From: Bursaphelenchus xylophilus
Taxonomy: Eukaryota; Nematoda; Chromadorea; Rhabditida; Aphelenchoididae
DNA: 64,000 bases
Direction: 5' to 3'
Assembly: GCA_904066235.2 (NCBI GenBank)
Contig: CAJFCV020000005.1
Span: forward strand, 558,001 to 622,000
Below the pieces are notes generated by a model, which was given only the letters and a program-made list of their open reading frames with translations, was not told the DNA's origin and searched no databases. Positions 1-13,700 of the stretch are shown one piece after another. The position numbers and the translations under genes were made by a program. Numbering within the stretch: the first letter of the stretch is position 1; each line of letters opens with the position of its first letter.

Positions 1-177
1 AAAATTGCTGTTCTTTTTTCTCATAACTCAACAACCCCTTTACGACAATTTAAACCACACTATTAACCCCAAATGATAAAAAAAATCATCAACTTTTTAC
101 CTTATACTAGACCCAAGTATAACATAACCCCCCCCCCCCAAATTTTAAAAATCCATTATCCATTCTTTCCAACCTAC

Positions 178-1753
178 CTTGACATCCCTTCTTTCCCGCC
201 GATCTCAACGTGCTCAGATCGTATGGATCTGGTCTCAACGAAACGCCTTTACTTCTGCTTGTCCCCAACCCCTTTGATCGCATCGTGTCCGTTTTATATG
301 CCGGTGGGGGAGATTGCGTCAGCGATGAGTATGTATTCTCCGTGCTGAGGTCACAATTCGTCCGTGAGCAGTAGTCGGTGGACTCATATGTCACCGAGGA
401 TGAGGTGCATGAGGAAGAAGTAACGGTGGTTGCTGCCAAATTTTTCTTATTCTTCGTCAACGAATTGTGCTTTCTCATCGATTCCTGGAGTTTGGCGACG
501 TTTGCGACATTGGCTTGTGGGTTCATGGCGTCAAAAATGTCGGTGGAGTTGGGTGGAGCTGAAAATTTATATTATACTTGACATTGATATCGAAAATCGG
601 CTATAACACCTATAACATCTCAATAAAACTTTACCAAACTCAATTATTACAGCCTTAGACACCTATATTTTCAAATCTCCTACATATTTTTTCAAAATTT
701 CCTCGATTTTGACACTTTTTCGATCTAAAGACGAAATGTCAAAAAATGTGACATTTCGTCAAATTTTCCAAAAACCTCCCAAAAAACGTTCTCACCTCCA
801 TTTCTCATTGCCCTTGGGTTATACGGGCTCTTTTTCCTCAACGATCCCTCTCTAAACTGCAGCTTCTGCGCTTTGAATTGCTTTTCTCGCTTCTTGGCCC
901 TTCGGCATGCACAAATCAACAAAAATAATATCAATAAAGCCAACAAAAGAAGTGCAATTGCCACAAAGACCAAGTCTCTTCTCCATAAAATCGGTTCCTT
1001 GTATGGTCGGGTTCCTTTTTCGCAGACAAACGGTAGCAAATTGTTGCAATTTTGCTCTCCAATACTTCCGGTTCTCGACGACAGCCATCCGCATTGATTT
1101 GAGGGCAAAGTCACCGACGAAATCCATATGGGGATGTCAAAAGAGTGCTGAAAATGACATATTAGGGCTTTTTATTCCTTGCTGGACTACCTTCTATCAT
1201 TTCCGACAATTTTTTGACAAAAATTTATATTACACTTGACAAAATTTTTATCAAGAATAATAACCAAAAGGCTCCTAAATTGTTTGTAATGCTTCTAACG
1301 CCATCTTCGTTCATTTTTAGACACTCTCAGAAATTTTTAAACAAAGATTTATATTACACTTGACATTAAAATCGAAATAGTCATTGCTCAAAATCTAGCT
1401 TTCAGATGGCCGTAAAATTTTTCAAACTAGTTCTAAATCCTCTACAGCCTCTATGATAAAACCTACCCCTCAATACCACCGCTCCAAGGACAAAAAAAGT
1501 TACATTAAACCTGCTCAACTCACCCCCATTGAATTGTATTTCTCGGCTTCGGTAATGTAATGCTGGCCAAAGAAATCGACTCGTCTTGCCAGATCTTTCT
1601 GTCGCGTATCGTCGGCGCGCAAAATTGGCATGAAAGCGTCCAAATCTTCGCAGAATCCGACCGCTCCATGATACGTCATTGAGGCGCCAACAAAGAGAAA
1701 ACAGGACTTGAACTCGTCGTTTCCGACTTGGAACCAGCCTGCTGGGCAATCTC
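178..1753 (-). other. Bark-like protein, C-type lectin-like domain, membrane helix and tail (exons 27-29)
   Basis: Exons: 1753-1524, 1147-796, 558-178 (residues about 2650-2971). Exon 27 opens a C-type lectin fold ([27 protein letters not shown]). Exon 28 closes it ([24 protein letters not shown]) without an obvious EPN or QPD calcium motif. A strongly hydrophobic helix follows ([19 protein letters not shown], about residues 2786-2808), then the stop-transfer sequence CRRAKKREK. The tail is Ser/Thr- and Tyr-rich and includes SPPPAY. Confidence 0.88.
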
Positions 1754-4700
1754 CTGAAATAATATGGCATTATCTTTATATACAAACCAAATAACAACCA
1801 AATAACGACCAAAAATTTCCATTTTTTTGGAAAAGTTGTATTATCCATGGGACACACATCAAAAATAAAATTTTTTTTCCCTGCTCCCTATTACCACACC
1901 TTGAAAAAGAATTTTTATCCACCTCCAACCATTTTCCAACGCTCATATTCACAAAAACACTTCTTTTTTTATTTCTTCCCCCAAAATTATCTTACTCATG
2001 GCATTTTTCTCCAGAAAATTTTTTTGGTCCTTTCTTGCCCCCCATGTTTTCCAAAATCATCTTTTCAGGATCACATTCAACATTTTACTCCATTACAAAC
2101 CCTGTCACAGTCAAAATTCTCAATTTCTCATCAAATTTATATTATCCATGGCATCCATTCCCAAAAAGTATTTTTGGTCCCCTCTTGCCATAATTTTTCC
2201 CAAACACTGTCTTCCCTTTTTCCTTACAATCTATTTTTCATTTGAAACAACTTTCTAACGCTTTTCATAAGTAAAAATCTCGCTTTCTCATCAAATTCAT
2301 ATTATCCATGACATCAATCTCCAAAAAGTATTTTTGGTCCCCTCTTGCCGTATTTTCTCCTAAACACTGCATTTCCCCTCTTCCATACAATCTATTTTTC
2401 ATTTGAAACAACTTTCTAACGCTTTTCATAAGTAAAAATCTCGCTTTCTCATCAAATTTATATTACCCATGACATCAATCTCCAAAAAGTATTTTTGGTC
2501 CCCTCTTGCCGTAATTTTTCCCAAACACTGCCTTTCCACTCTTCCATACAATTTATTTTTTATTTGAAACAACTTTCTAACGCTTTTCATAAGTAAAAAT
2601 CTCGATTTCTCACCAAATTTTTATTATCCATGGCATATATCTTCAAAAAGTATTTTTAGTCCCCTCTTGCCATAATTTTTCCCAAACACAGCCTTTCCCT
2701 CTTTCCTTATGATGTATTGTTCATTCTCTCTATCACTTTTCCCATGTAAAATCCTCGATTTCTCATCAAATTTATATTATCCGTAGCATTAATCTCCGAA
2801 AAAGTATTTTTGGTCCCCTCTTGCCATAATTTTTCCCAAGACTGTCTTCCTTTCTTCCTTACAATTTATTTTTCATTTGAAACAACTCTCTATCACTTTT
2901 CCCATGTAAAATCCTCGATTTCTCATCAAATTTATATTACCCATGACATTTACCTCCAAAAAGTATTTTTGGTCCCCTCTTGCCGTAATTTTTCCCAAAC
3001 ACTGCCTTTCCCCTCTTCCATACAATCTATTTTTCATTTGAAACAACTTTCTATCACTTCTCCCTTGTAAAACCCTCAATTTTTCATCAAAATTCACATT
3101 CTCCTTGCCTACCTTCAATCAAGCTGGTGTTTGAATCCAAAACCGGAATATAATTGACTTTCACCAGGTACGGATAGTCGGCCTGGTCTCTAATTTTGCC
3201 TGCTGCGACTCCAGGAGTTCCGGGGTAGCCCCAATAATTGTTCATCGCGTCTACAGCGCCCGTATCGAACTGAGTTTGGGCGGAGGTCGTCAATTCGTAG
3301 GGGTTGCCGGGGTTGTTGAACACGTTTCTCTCCAATTTTTGGGCTGCGGAGCCGGACAAAATTGTCGATCTGTAACGGCCCGTTTCTCGGCCAACATGGG
3401 TCCACCAGTCGAAGGATACTCCGCGTTGATTTATCACCTGAAAATTTGATTTTTGATTAAATTTGACATCAAAATTTTGATAAAATTGGAAAAAATTTTT
3501 TTTTTGAAAATTAAAAAAACCCGATAATAGTACAGAAAAACAAGAAGAGACGGTCAGAAAAAACAATTTTTAATCAATATTCGTGCCTTTTTTGCAGATT
3601 TTTTTTGTTTTTTTTTTGTAAAAATTCAAAAATTTTTTGGAAATTTTCGGTCTAAAAATGAGAAAAAATTATTTTATTTGCCCTCAAAAGTCTTGCCAAA
3701 TTAATTTCAAAAATCCAAAAAAAAATTTTTTTTCAAATTTTCAAAAAATTCAAAAAAAATTCTCACCTGTCGTTTCGCCCGTCTCTTCGGCCTCCGATTG
3801 AATTCCTCATTTTCAAACTCGGGTAAGAACCCAAACCGTTCCACATACTGATTTCCATGGCCTAATGCGACATTGTTTTCGAAGAAATTCTCGTAAAAGT
3901 ACTGGGCGTCCGATGAAATTTGGGAATATCCTTGGGTGTCGACAGTGTGCGTGCCGGTGTTATTGCTGAACACATTCCTCGTGAAATTCACGCTCATTCC
4001 TTGGACGAGACAGGTGTCAAAGTAGAGGGCGTAGTTCTTCGAGATGATATTGTTTAGGAGGGTGACTCGTTGGTAATCGTTGCCTGAAAAAAATTTCAAA
4101 AAATTTTAAAAAAAAAATTTGAATTTTCAGCTCAAAAAAAAATTGTAAGATATGTTAATTTTATTCCAGAAAGATCTTCACTAATTTATACAGCAAAATT
4201 TTTTCTAGTAAAATCAAAAAATAAAAAAAAAATTTTTTTGATACCTAAAAAAATAAAACTTTTAAAAAAGATCCAGGAGGCAAAATTATCCAGTTAAAAA
4301 GCACAAAACTATTATTTAACTTAATCTACACCACTTTTTTCAGTATCAAACAATATTTTACACAATATTTTTCCGCAAAAAAACCAAAAAATAAAAAAAA
4401 ATTTTTTTTGAAAAAAACCATAATTCCTACTGAAAACATTGGTCGCACGTATTTTACCCTTCTATTCTCACTTTCAAAAAATAAAAACCAAAAAAAAACA
4501 AAAAAAAATCTAAAAAATCCCCATTTCCTTACCCAAAAAAGCCAAAGCAGTTGAATTCCTGTTCATTGTGAAAGCGGAATTCTTCACCACCGCGTTTAAT
4601 CGAGCCACAGCGCTGCTACTTTCGGCCGTCACCAACAATCCACCTTGATTTTCGTGGAGTGCATTCGCTCTGAACAGGAGAAGTATTGTGTTATGTAGGT

Positions 4701-7700
4701 GTAATTCCACGGCTTGAGCTGAAGTTGAGACGTTTCCAAAGAGGAAGTAGCCATTCCCTTGGGCTAGACACTGTTCCATGATCAAATTGGGACCAACTTC
4801 TCCGACATTTCGGTACTGAAAAAAAATTTTTTTGAAGATTTGAAAAAAAATGGTAAGGGGGGACCAAGGTCAATTTTTTTCGAAGAAAAAATACGTCAAT
4901 TTTTTTTTAGAAATCACCGTAAAACAATATATAAAACCCTGTCTATCCGATATTTCAGTTTCATTTTCCTTTACAATACCAATAAAATAAAAAAAAAAAA
5001 TAAAAAAAAATCGAAATTCAAAAAAAAGTAGTCAGGGGGGACCAAGGTGATTTTTTTTCAAAAAAAAATCCGTAAAAATTTTTTTCGAATCACAATCAAA
5101 TAATCCTCTAGATCCAGTATCACTCCTATCACACTTTTATTTTCCCCAATCATACCAAAAAACCTCGCAAAAACCTCAAAAAATCTCACCTGCACAGCTC
5201 CTCGGTCATTGTTATGAAACCGGCTATTCCTCAGCGAAATTTCATCGACCTGTCTCGAATCCGGTGCCGATGGGAGTGCGGCGACCTCCGCTATAAACCC
5301 AAACTCTCCATCCGCGGCGGTGGCGCGTAGATGGAGGCCCAGGACGGTGGATCTCGAGGAAATCGGGGGATAATTTGCGATGGTTGTGGCCGGATTTCCG
5401 GTCGAAGTTCCGTCGTATTTCACAAGAAGGGAAATTGGGCGAAAAGTGTCGTCCGAGTAAAGGGAAAGAGCGTCCGGTCGGCCAAGGGGGTTATTGGCCG
5501 AGTAAATATTCACCTGAACGTTGAAAAAATTGATTTTTTTTGTTGAAAAAAAATATTTTTTTTTTTGAAAAAGTGAATTTTTTATCAAAAAAATTTTTTT
5601 TTTTTTTTGATTTTTTTTCTCAGAAATGCTTTTTATCAAAAAAAAAATTTCCAGAATAAAAAAAAGGTTGAAAAAATTTTTACTATTTGTTGGAAAGAAT
5701 ATATTTTTTTTTTTGAAAAAAATGAATTTTTCACCAAAAAAATTTTTTTTTTTGATTTTTTCTCAGAAATGCTTTTATCAAAAAATTGTTTTTTCAAAAT
5801 AAATTTTTTTATTTCTCAACAAAAAACCCGATTTTTTAAATTTTTAAAACCCCAGCTCACCTGCAAAAACCTGAATCCAAGATTCTTCGCCGTTTTGGAC
5901 TTGAAAACTTTGACACAATCCACTGGCTTCGAGTCATATTTATAATATACCAATATTCTGTTCCCCACCATCACCTCCTTTCCTCCTGAGCACACATCAA
6001 GCATGCCGGGGACATTATACGGCAAGTTTAGAGGGCCTTTCGAGGTCTGGCCGCCGTTTTGGGCGGCTTGCAGGTTCATCGACAAGATATTGAGGCCCTG
6101 ACCCGGATTGTCCGAAATATTCAGCCTGGTGAGGATGACATTCTCTCTGGGCGCGATGATTTGGAGGCCATGCATTGAGGAGTTGGTGACGTTTACATTT
6201 TCGAGGATCGGGTTTCGGCGGACGATTTGGAGGGCCGCCGTTTGATACGAGTCGTTGTGGGCTTGGCCGCCGCCCACAATTTCGACGTGCCGAAGGACGG
6301 AGGAGTCTGAAACACCATAATCAGCAATTAAATCGAGTGTTTCAACGCAAAAATTTATCAAAATTTACAATAATTAAAAAATATGTAGTTCAAAAAAATT
6401 TTTTTTTTATCTAAAACAAGGTAAATCAAGTCTAAAAATTAAATAAAAACATCCCATATGCCTTAAAATGCCATAGTCCAATTCTACTTCCCAATTTCAA
6501 CTCAAAAATTCAGACCTTTCCATCAAATTTATATTATCCATGACATCTGATACCAAAACCCCTCCAAATCAAAAATCTTGACTCAAACCCCATAAAATAC
6601 TCTCTCAATATACTTTTCAAACATCCCTGCTATTTTCCAAAACCTCTAATCGATCTAAAAATCTCGTCTTTATCCCTTACCATCAACTTTTTCTTGAATT
6701 AGATCCAGCTCCTGATGAGCAAAAGTGATTCCACCAAACTGCCCAAAATACTCCGTACTGATCTTCTGGGCGTCTCCACAATGAATGTAGTTGTGGAAAA
6801 TCGTATTCATGCACATCCAAATTTGGTCGTTTGCGGCTAAACGCAAGGGACATTCGGCGAGGCGCCGCTCATTTCCGCGGCATTCCCTGGGCTCCATATA
6901 AGTCTTGACCAGTCGGATTTGGGGATTATAGTCGTATCTTGGGGTGATCCAATGATATGCATTCTGGGTTCGGTAGCCAAGCTCACGGCAAACCACCTAA
7001 AACAAAAAAAAATTTCACCAAAAAATTACGAAAATTTATGGATAATTTATAGGGCAAAAAAGCCTATAAAATCTCCACAAACTTTTGTCAATTTTCCTCA
7101 AAAATCTTTTTTACCATAGCATTTCTCGCTGTAAATTGTTGATCGCAAGAGGGTACAATTTCGCCTGTGGTTGCGTTATAAAGTTCCAGGAAGCCACTTC
7201 TTCCAAGAATACTTCCATTTTGAGACAGCAAGACTCGAAAATCTTGATGAAATGGATCTTCTCTTCTGAGGGTCGGGAACTGATTGTAAACCGGGTCAAA
7301 TCGTTGCGGAGTACTGTAATTTTCAATAATAAAAATTTTTATAACCAAAAAGAAAATTTATAAGATCATGCCCGAGGGCAAAATAAGTCAAAATTTTGAT
7401 TTTTTTAGTGAAAAAATCGGATTTTTTTGAAAAAATTTCAATGAAAAAATCAGTCGTCTTTTTTCAGTCAACGTCTTCTAAATACCTTCAAAAGGCCTCC
7501 TTGACTCTTAAAACTTCTTTATTCATCAAATTTTCCACTAAAAAACGGCCTTTTCCGGCCAAAAATACCTAAAAATAATGCGAAAAAATCCCAAAATTCC
7601 ACAAAATTTTTTTATTTTTATCCCTTCAATCCCCCACTTACGCCCTCTTTCTCCGTTTCACATATGCTTCATGTCTCTGATCCAGATCAATCCTCCGTTT

Positions 7701-10700
7701 CTGGCGTCGCAAAGTTGTATGTCTTCTATATCTTGTGGGTCTCGTTCCTTGTTCCTCCGCCCATTCGGTGGCGTTGATTGGTTTGAATCTGATCGGCTGC
7801 CAGAGTGTTCCATCGGCGATTAAATTTCCGAGGACCAAAATTCGAACGTTTGGCCACACATGGACTTCCACATTTCGTTCGATGGTCAAGGTTGCGCCGG
7901 GCATGATAGTTAGATCACTGGAAAAATAACTTAATATCTAATTAAAAACTTTTACAGTAAACTTTAATTGGTCTAAAAAGCAGTATGATAAAGGCCAAAA
8001 CATTTTTTTAAAAAGTAAAACTTCAAAAAAAAAATTCGAAAAATTTTTTCCAAAAATGGTAAATTCACAAATTTTAGAGGTAATTTCGTTAAAATTTCGA
8101 CCCAAAGAACTCAAATACATCTTAGAAAACATTATTCTAAAGTTTCAACACGATCTCGAAACTTCGAAAATTTCGATTTAAAAAAAATTTCCCTTGGTCC
8201 CCCCTTACTACTCAAAAAAGCAAAAAAAATTTTTCCAAACATGGAAAACTAAAAAATTTTGGTGGTATCTTCGTTAAAATTTCGACCCAAACAACTCAAC
8301 CACATCTCAAAAAATTATTCTAAAGTAGTACCACTGTTTCTCGAAAATTCGAAAATTTCGATTTTTACAAAATTTTCCCCTTGGTCCCCCCTTACCATCC
8401 AAAAACTCAAAAAAAAAAATTTTTTTTTTTCAAAAAAAATAAAAATCCTCACCGAGTGACTCGATACGGTCTGAACGGTCTATAAACATATGGGAATTTG
8501 TACCATCGTTCCGGATTCAGCGACAAATTCTTGGATTGATACATTCGTCCCTTCAAATCCAGTTCGTTCGGTTCTGCCGGATCGGCGTAGATTAGTTGGC
8601 CTTTTTGGGGTTCCCACCAAAAATTTAGGAACTGCTCTTCACTGCTGTAGAATGGGGAGTAATTTCCGACGGAGAAAATGTTCCAGTCGTCGACGTCGAA
8701 GATGCGTTGGGCGACGCCGGCTTCGTTTGCAACTCCGTACCAGTTATAGGTAATGTTCATGACGTCGATGGCGGGGCGCTGAGGCTGAAAAATTTTTGAA
8801 AAATTAGAAAAAAAAATCAAAAATTTCAAAAAAAAATTTTTTTGAAATATCTCGAGGCATTTTTTGAGCCAAAAAAACCAAAAAATTACACTCTAAATTC
8901 CTCTCAAATTTCATCAAAAAGTCGTTGAGGCTAAAAACTGAAGGAAAAACAAAAAAAAATTTTTAAAAAAAAATTTTTTTTAAAAAATTAAAAATTTTCC
9001 GAGGCATCTTTGGGCAAAAAAAACAAAAAATTATACTCTAAATTTCCCAAAAATAAAAAAAATTTAATCAAAATCAGCGATTTCACCTATTTTTTCGCTC
9101 AAAAAATTTCAAAATTAGCCCTAAACCCTAATCAAAACTCCATTAAAACCCTCTATTTTTCTCCCAATCCCCCTTCAGACCAATTTCCCACTCTCTAAAA
9201 TCAACCTACCCTAACTCCAGCCACAATTTCAAAGTCCATCAATTTATTTTTCAGCCGATTATAATGAACGTCCACTTTTTGTGTTCCAAATGCTCCAACA
9301 CAAAAACTTCTTGGCCAAGAGTCCACATAGTCGTCGAGGCTTTGTACAAACTTGTTAAATTGGAAGTAATTGTACTGTACGTAGCTTGGGACCTCCTGGG
9401 AGCGGAGATATTGGCTGTCCGTGTCAATTCTGACCATCCAGTGTCCCCAGTTATTAAAGAAGCGATTCCGCTCCATTACGAGGCGTTTTTCCATTCCATT
9501 CAGCGACATAATGCCCAGATCGGGTCGTGCAAAGTTGTCGGTGACATTGTTGGAGGAGATATTGGCAAAACAATGGTATCCGCCAAGGTTAATATAGAAG
9601 CCGGTGTTGCCTTGGAAACGATTTTCTGTCATCTGAAAGTGATTCCACAGCTTTTATAGACCTCTATTTTACTCTAGACATCAAAAGACCAAATAAATTT
9701 TGATTTTTTGACAAACTTTTTCCAAAATTATATTATTTTAGGTATAAAAAACAAAAATTTGTAAAAAAAAGTTGTTAGAACACTTCCAACCCCTACAACC
9801 TTCTTCTGACAGCTTCCTTGATCAATATTTTACCATTTCAATCAAAAAAAATTGAAAAAATCAGACCTTTTCACCAAAAATTTACCTAAATTAATATAAA
9901 ATTTTTTCCAAAAACCTCTTCAAACCGTCCCACTTACCCAAAAAGTGTGTTCCTTGTGGCTCAAAAGGTCATATGTGTCCGGTAAAACCACATTAACTCC
10001 ACTATCCGTGTTGTTTTCAAAGGTATTCGACCAAAAATTCCAATGGAAAATATTTGCGCTGGCGAACAAATCTCGATGAGTATCAATAATTGGGCCCGCA
10101 TTATGATGTATGGAGCAGTTGTCAATGTGCCAAGTGATGTCGGCGAGTGGGGTGCCTTCTACGACGCCGTGTTGAGGGCTGTGAATCCAGACGACGGCTT
10201 CTTTATTGTTGGTAAAGTTGACCTAAAAAAGGGTGATGAATTATTTCAGATAGCGTTAAGAGCGATTTTTGGCTCATAACTTAGCTTCTCACACCATAAA
10301 ACCAAAGAAAATCATCGAAAATTCCAAAAATTTATATTGCACTATGCAAATTGAATTTAAATTTTTTTAAATTAAAACTCATAAAGAATAACTTAACGGA
10401 CCAAAAATCCCGTATTTTACCTTCTGGAACTCCAAAATAACAAAAACTTCAAACTTTTGTCCAAAAAATTACCTTATACTTGACAGCTGACACCTGAATA
10501 TCAAAGTGTATTGAAAATTCCCCATTTTTGACTAAATATTGAACACGGAGAAAGTTAAGACCGTATTTAATTTTGTGAACCCAAAAACCCGAAAAAATTA
10601 AACTTTTCGACAGCAAATTATATTACACTAGACACCTGATGAAAATTTCCGAAAAAAATCCGTAAGACCCCAAAATTTAACTCGCAAAATGCCAAAATTA

Positions 10701-13700
10701 GCAAAATTACTCGTATTTTACCTTCTGAAACTCCAAAATCATCAAAACTTCAAAATTTTGATCATAAAATTACCTTATACTTGACATTTGATATCTGAAT
10801 TTAAAAGCATACCGTAAATTTTTCAATTTTGCCTGAATATCGAACATTGAGAAAGATAAGACCGTATATAATTTTTTGAACCCAAAAACCCGAAAAAATT
10901 AAACTTTTCGACAGCAAATTATATTACACTAGACCACCTGATAAAAATTTCCAAAAAAAAAATCCCGTAAACCCCAAAATTCCAATCGCAAAACGCAATA
11001 AACTTAACAAAATCAGTCGTATTTTAAAAAGCCGTTAAAAATTTAAAATTTGACAACAAATTATACTACACTAGACACCTGATAAAAAATTCCAAAAAAA
11101 TCCGTAAGACCCCAAAATTGAAACCGCAAAATGCCAGAATTAGCAAAATAACTCGTATTTTACCTTCTGAAACCACAATTTCTCTTCGCTCCACCTATTC
11201 AGCACCGTGCCATCGTCAAAAGTGAGGTTACTGTAGTGGATGGCGGAAACCCCGTACTGATTATTGTCGATGACACTCTGATAAACGTGTACAAACTTGT
11301 CCAGATATTCTTGAGTGTCCAAAAACAGGACCAACAATATTACTTTGGGGGCGCCATAGCTTCGGGAGTACCTCAAAGTTAAACTTGGGCCAGCTGATTG
11401 GATCGGAAAATCGATCGGATTTTTGCGAGCACTCCAAACTTTGTGTCCTTGATGGTCGACTAGGACGACATCTTCATCGGACTCGTTGTTGGGGCGGTTG
11501 ACCAGCTGAACTACAAGTTTTGAAGTGATTCCGTATTCATATCCTTGGGCTTCCAGCTGCATTTCAAATGAGCATGGATCGCCGGAGACCAACGGGCAGT
11601 CGGGGGTGGCTCTGGCGACGAGAAAGCGACGGTGGTTTAACTGGGATTCGTGGACCTGAAAAGATGAGAATAAACGTTCGAAAATTTGAAATTTTGACAT
11701 TACACTTGACATTCAAGATAAAAAAATTGCTAAAATCAAAACTTAAATCAATAAAAACTAATAACCATCTTCATAATATGATGTAATCTGCCATAAAATA
11801 TAATTAGAAAAAAAATCCCGTCGATTTTGCACTATAAATTCCAATTATATTGCACTAGACCCAAGTGGTCATAATCAATGTAATTATGCCCACAATGACT
11901 ACAAAATTACTCAAACCCAGTTGAAAAATCCCTAGTTTTACTCAAAATTAGTAATTCAAGGTGTAAATTGCACTAAAACCTATAGTTCATAGCATTACGA
12001 TATTACACATGACCTCTGAAGCCAAAACCTCGAAATTTCCGCCAAAAAAAACTGTTCCAGCCACTTGCAAAATAAAAAATCTCAAACTCCATGATCCTAG
12101 CTATATTCCAGTTCCTCATTTTCATAACTTCATACCTAAAAACCAACAAGACTAATCAAAAATCTTACCTGAAGCTTGTTCAAACTTCTGTTCGGGAAAA
12201 CATGAACATTATTCGCTTCCAGTTCCGGCTGCTCTTTTCTATCCAGCCATGAGACAATGTCTCGTTGGAGTGACTCGCTGATTGACGGATTATACCGCAC
12301 TCCGGCGTTTTGATTATCTTTTATCGTGACTTCTTCGATGGTCAGTCCAACCGATCTCAAGCGAATCCCATCTCTTCTGTTCCTCTCAAATCTCGAGTGT
12401 CGAATAGCTGGCTTTTTTGTAAGATCATTGTAGACAATATCTAGCCCTTCATCAAAGTTGTCGCTGAAAAATTACGAACAAAATAAAAAATCAAAGAAAA
12501 GTATCAAGTGTAATATAAAAAAACCCTCTCACCGAATAACCAGCCCATGGAAAGTGTGGTAATTCCAATCAATTTGAAGGGCAGGAGAGAATGTGGAAGT
12601 TCGAAAGTCAAACAGTCCGGCTCTTTCGATTATCCAGTTGTTCATTGTGGTTTGACCAGTGATTGATGGAGGGTTTGCCAGGAGGGAATATCGGACTCCA
12701 GCCCAATGAGGTTGAGCGCAGCGCAAGCCAACAACCTCAGTTGGTCGGCAGGACGCCTAAAATTGCGCAATTTAGCTGTTAAACGGACAAAAAGAGAGAT
12801 TTTATTATTCATGAACACCTAGTTCAATATAGGGCATAAATGAATTTGCCTTAGGTACTCCGATGATCCTAAACTAAAAAAAAGACAAGCAAATTCTCTT
12901 ACCTGGACATTATGAAGAGTTCCATCCCTTCTACATTGCGTAAGATCCCATTCTCGCTCTTCGCATCTGATGTTATCCACCAACATTGGCAAGTCCCCTT
13001 TGTCGACGAAGATCCGCCAATTCTCAAAGTATTGTGGATCCATAGTTAGTCCAAGCTGGTTGCAAGCTAACTGAGCATGTGAAGCTGTCCAAGACCGATT
13101 GCAAACAGTTCCCCATTGACCTTCAATCTTGATCTCGAGTCGGCCAGAAAAGACGTCCTCATTGCCCCAATCGTCAACCAAACTGAAAAATGAGGGAGAT
13201 AGAGTAAGTCTACGTCATTACACGTCTAGAAATGGCCAGCGACATAGAAATTATTAGAGATTTGCTGAGATTCAGCAAGAATAATATTGTCTTACCCTCC
13301 AGTTGAAAAAAAGGTCGGAAAAAGCCCAAAATGGATAAAAATACCTCGGAAAACTGTAAAATACGACGCACTTAAGGTTGTGATTGTTTATTTCTACAAC
13401 TTTTTATCCAATTCTCTACAAAAAACCTCGAAATCGGCCAAAAAAGGAATAAAGAAGATTTTGTCCCCAAAAATTCCAAAAAACTCGTCAGCGCGACGCA
13501 ATTTCCAAACTCACCGAATATTTTCCACGTGCGGAAGCTGAAACGGCTTGGAAGTGAACTTTATCGGCTGGAATGGATTGGAATAATCGTTGCGAATCAG
13601 CTCTCCTTGCACCAACATCCCCACGCCATCCAAAAATTCCAGCTCCGTCCCATGCGAAATCGTCAATTTTGCGCCCGGACTGATGTGCAGATCGTCGGTG

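Noticed and set aside
107..177. Native C-terminus of the Bark-like protein at the stop at 107
   Set aside because: It passes through a run of Gs and follows a strong donor at 178. Kept only as an alternative.
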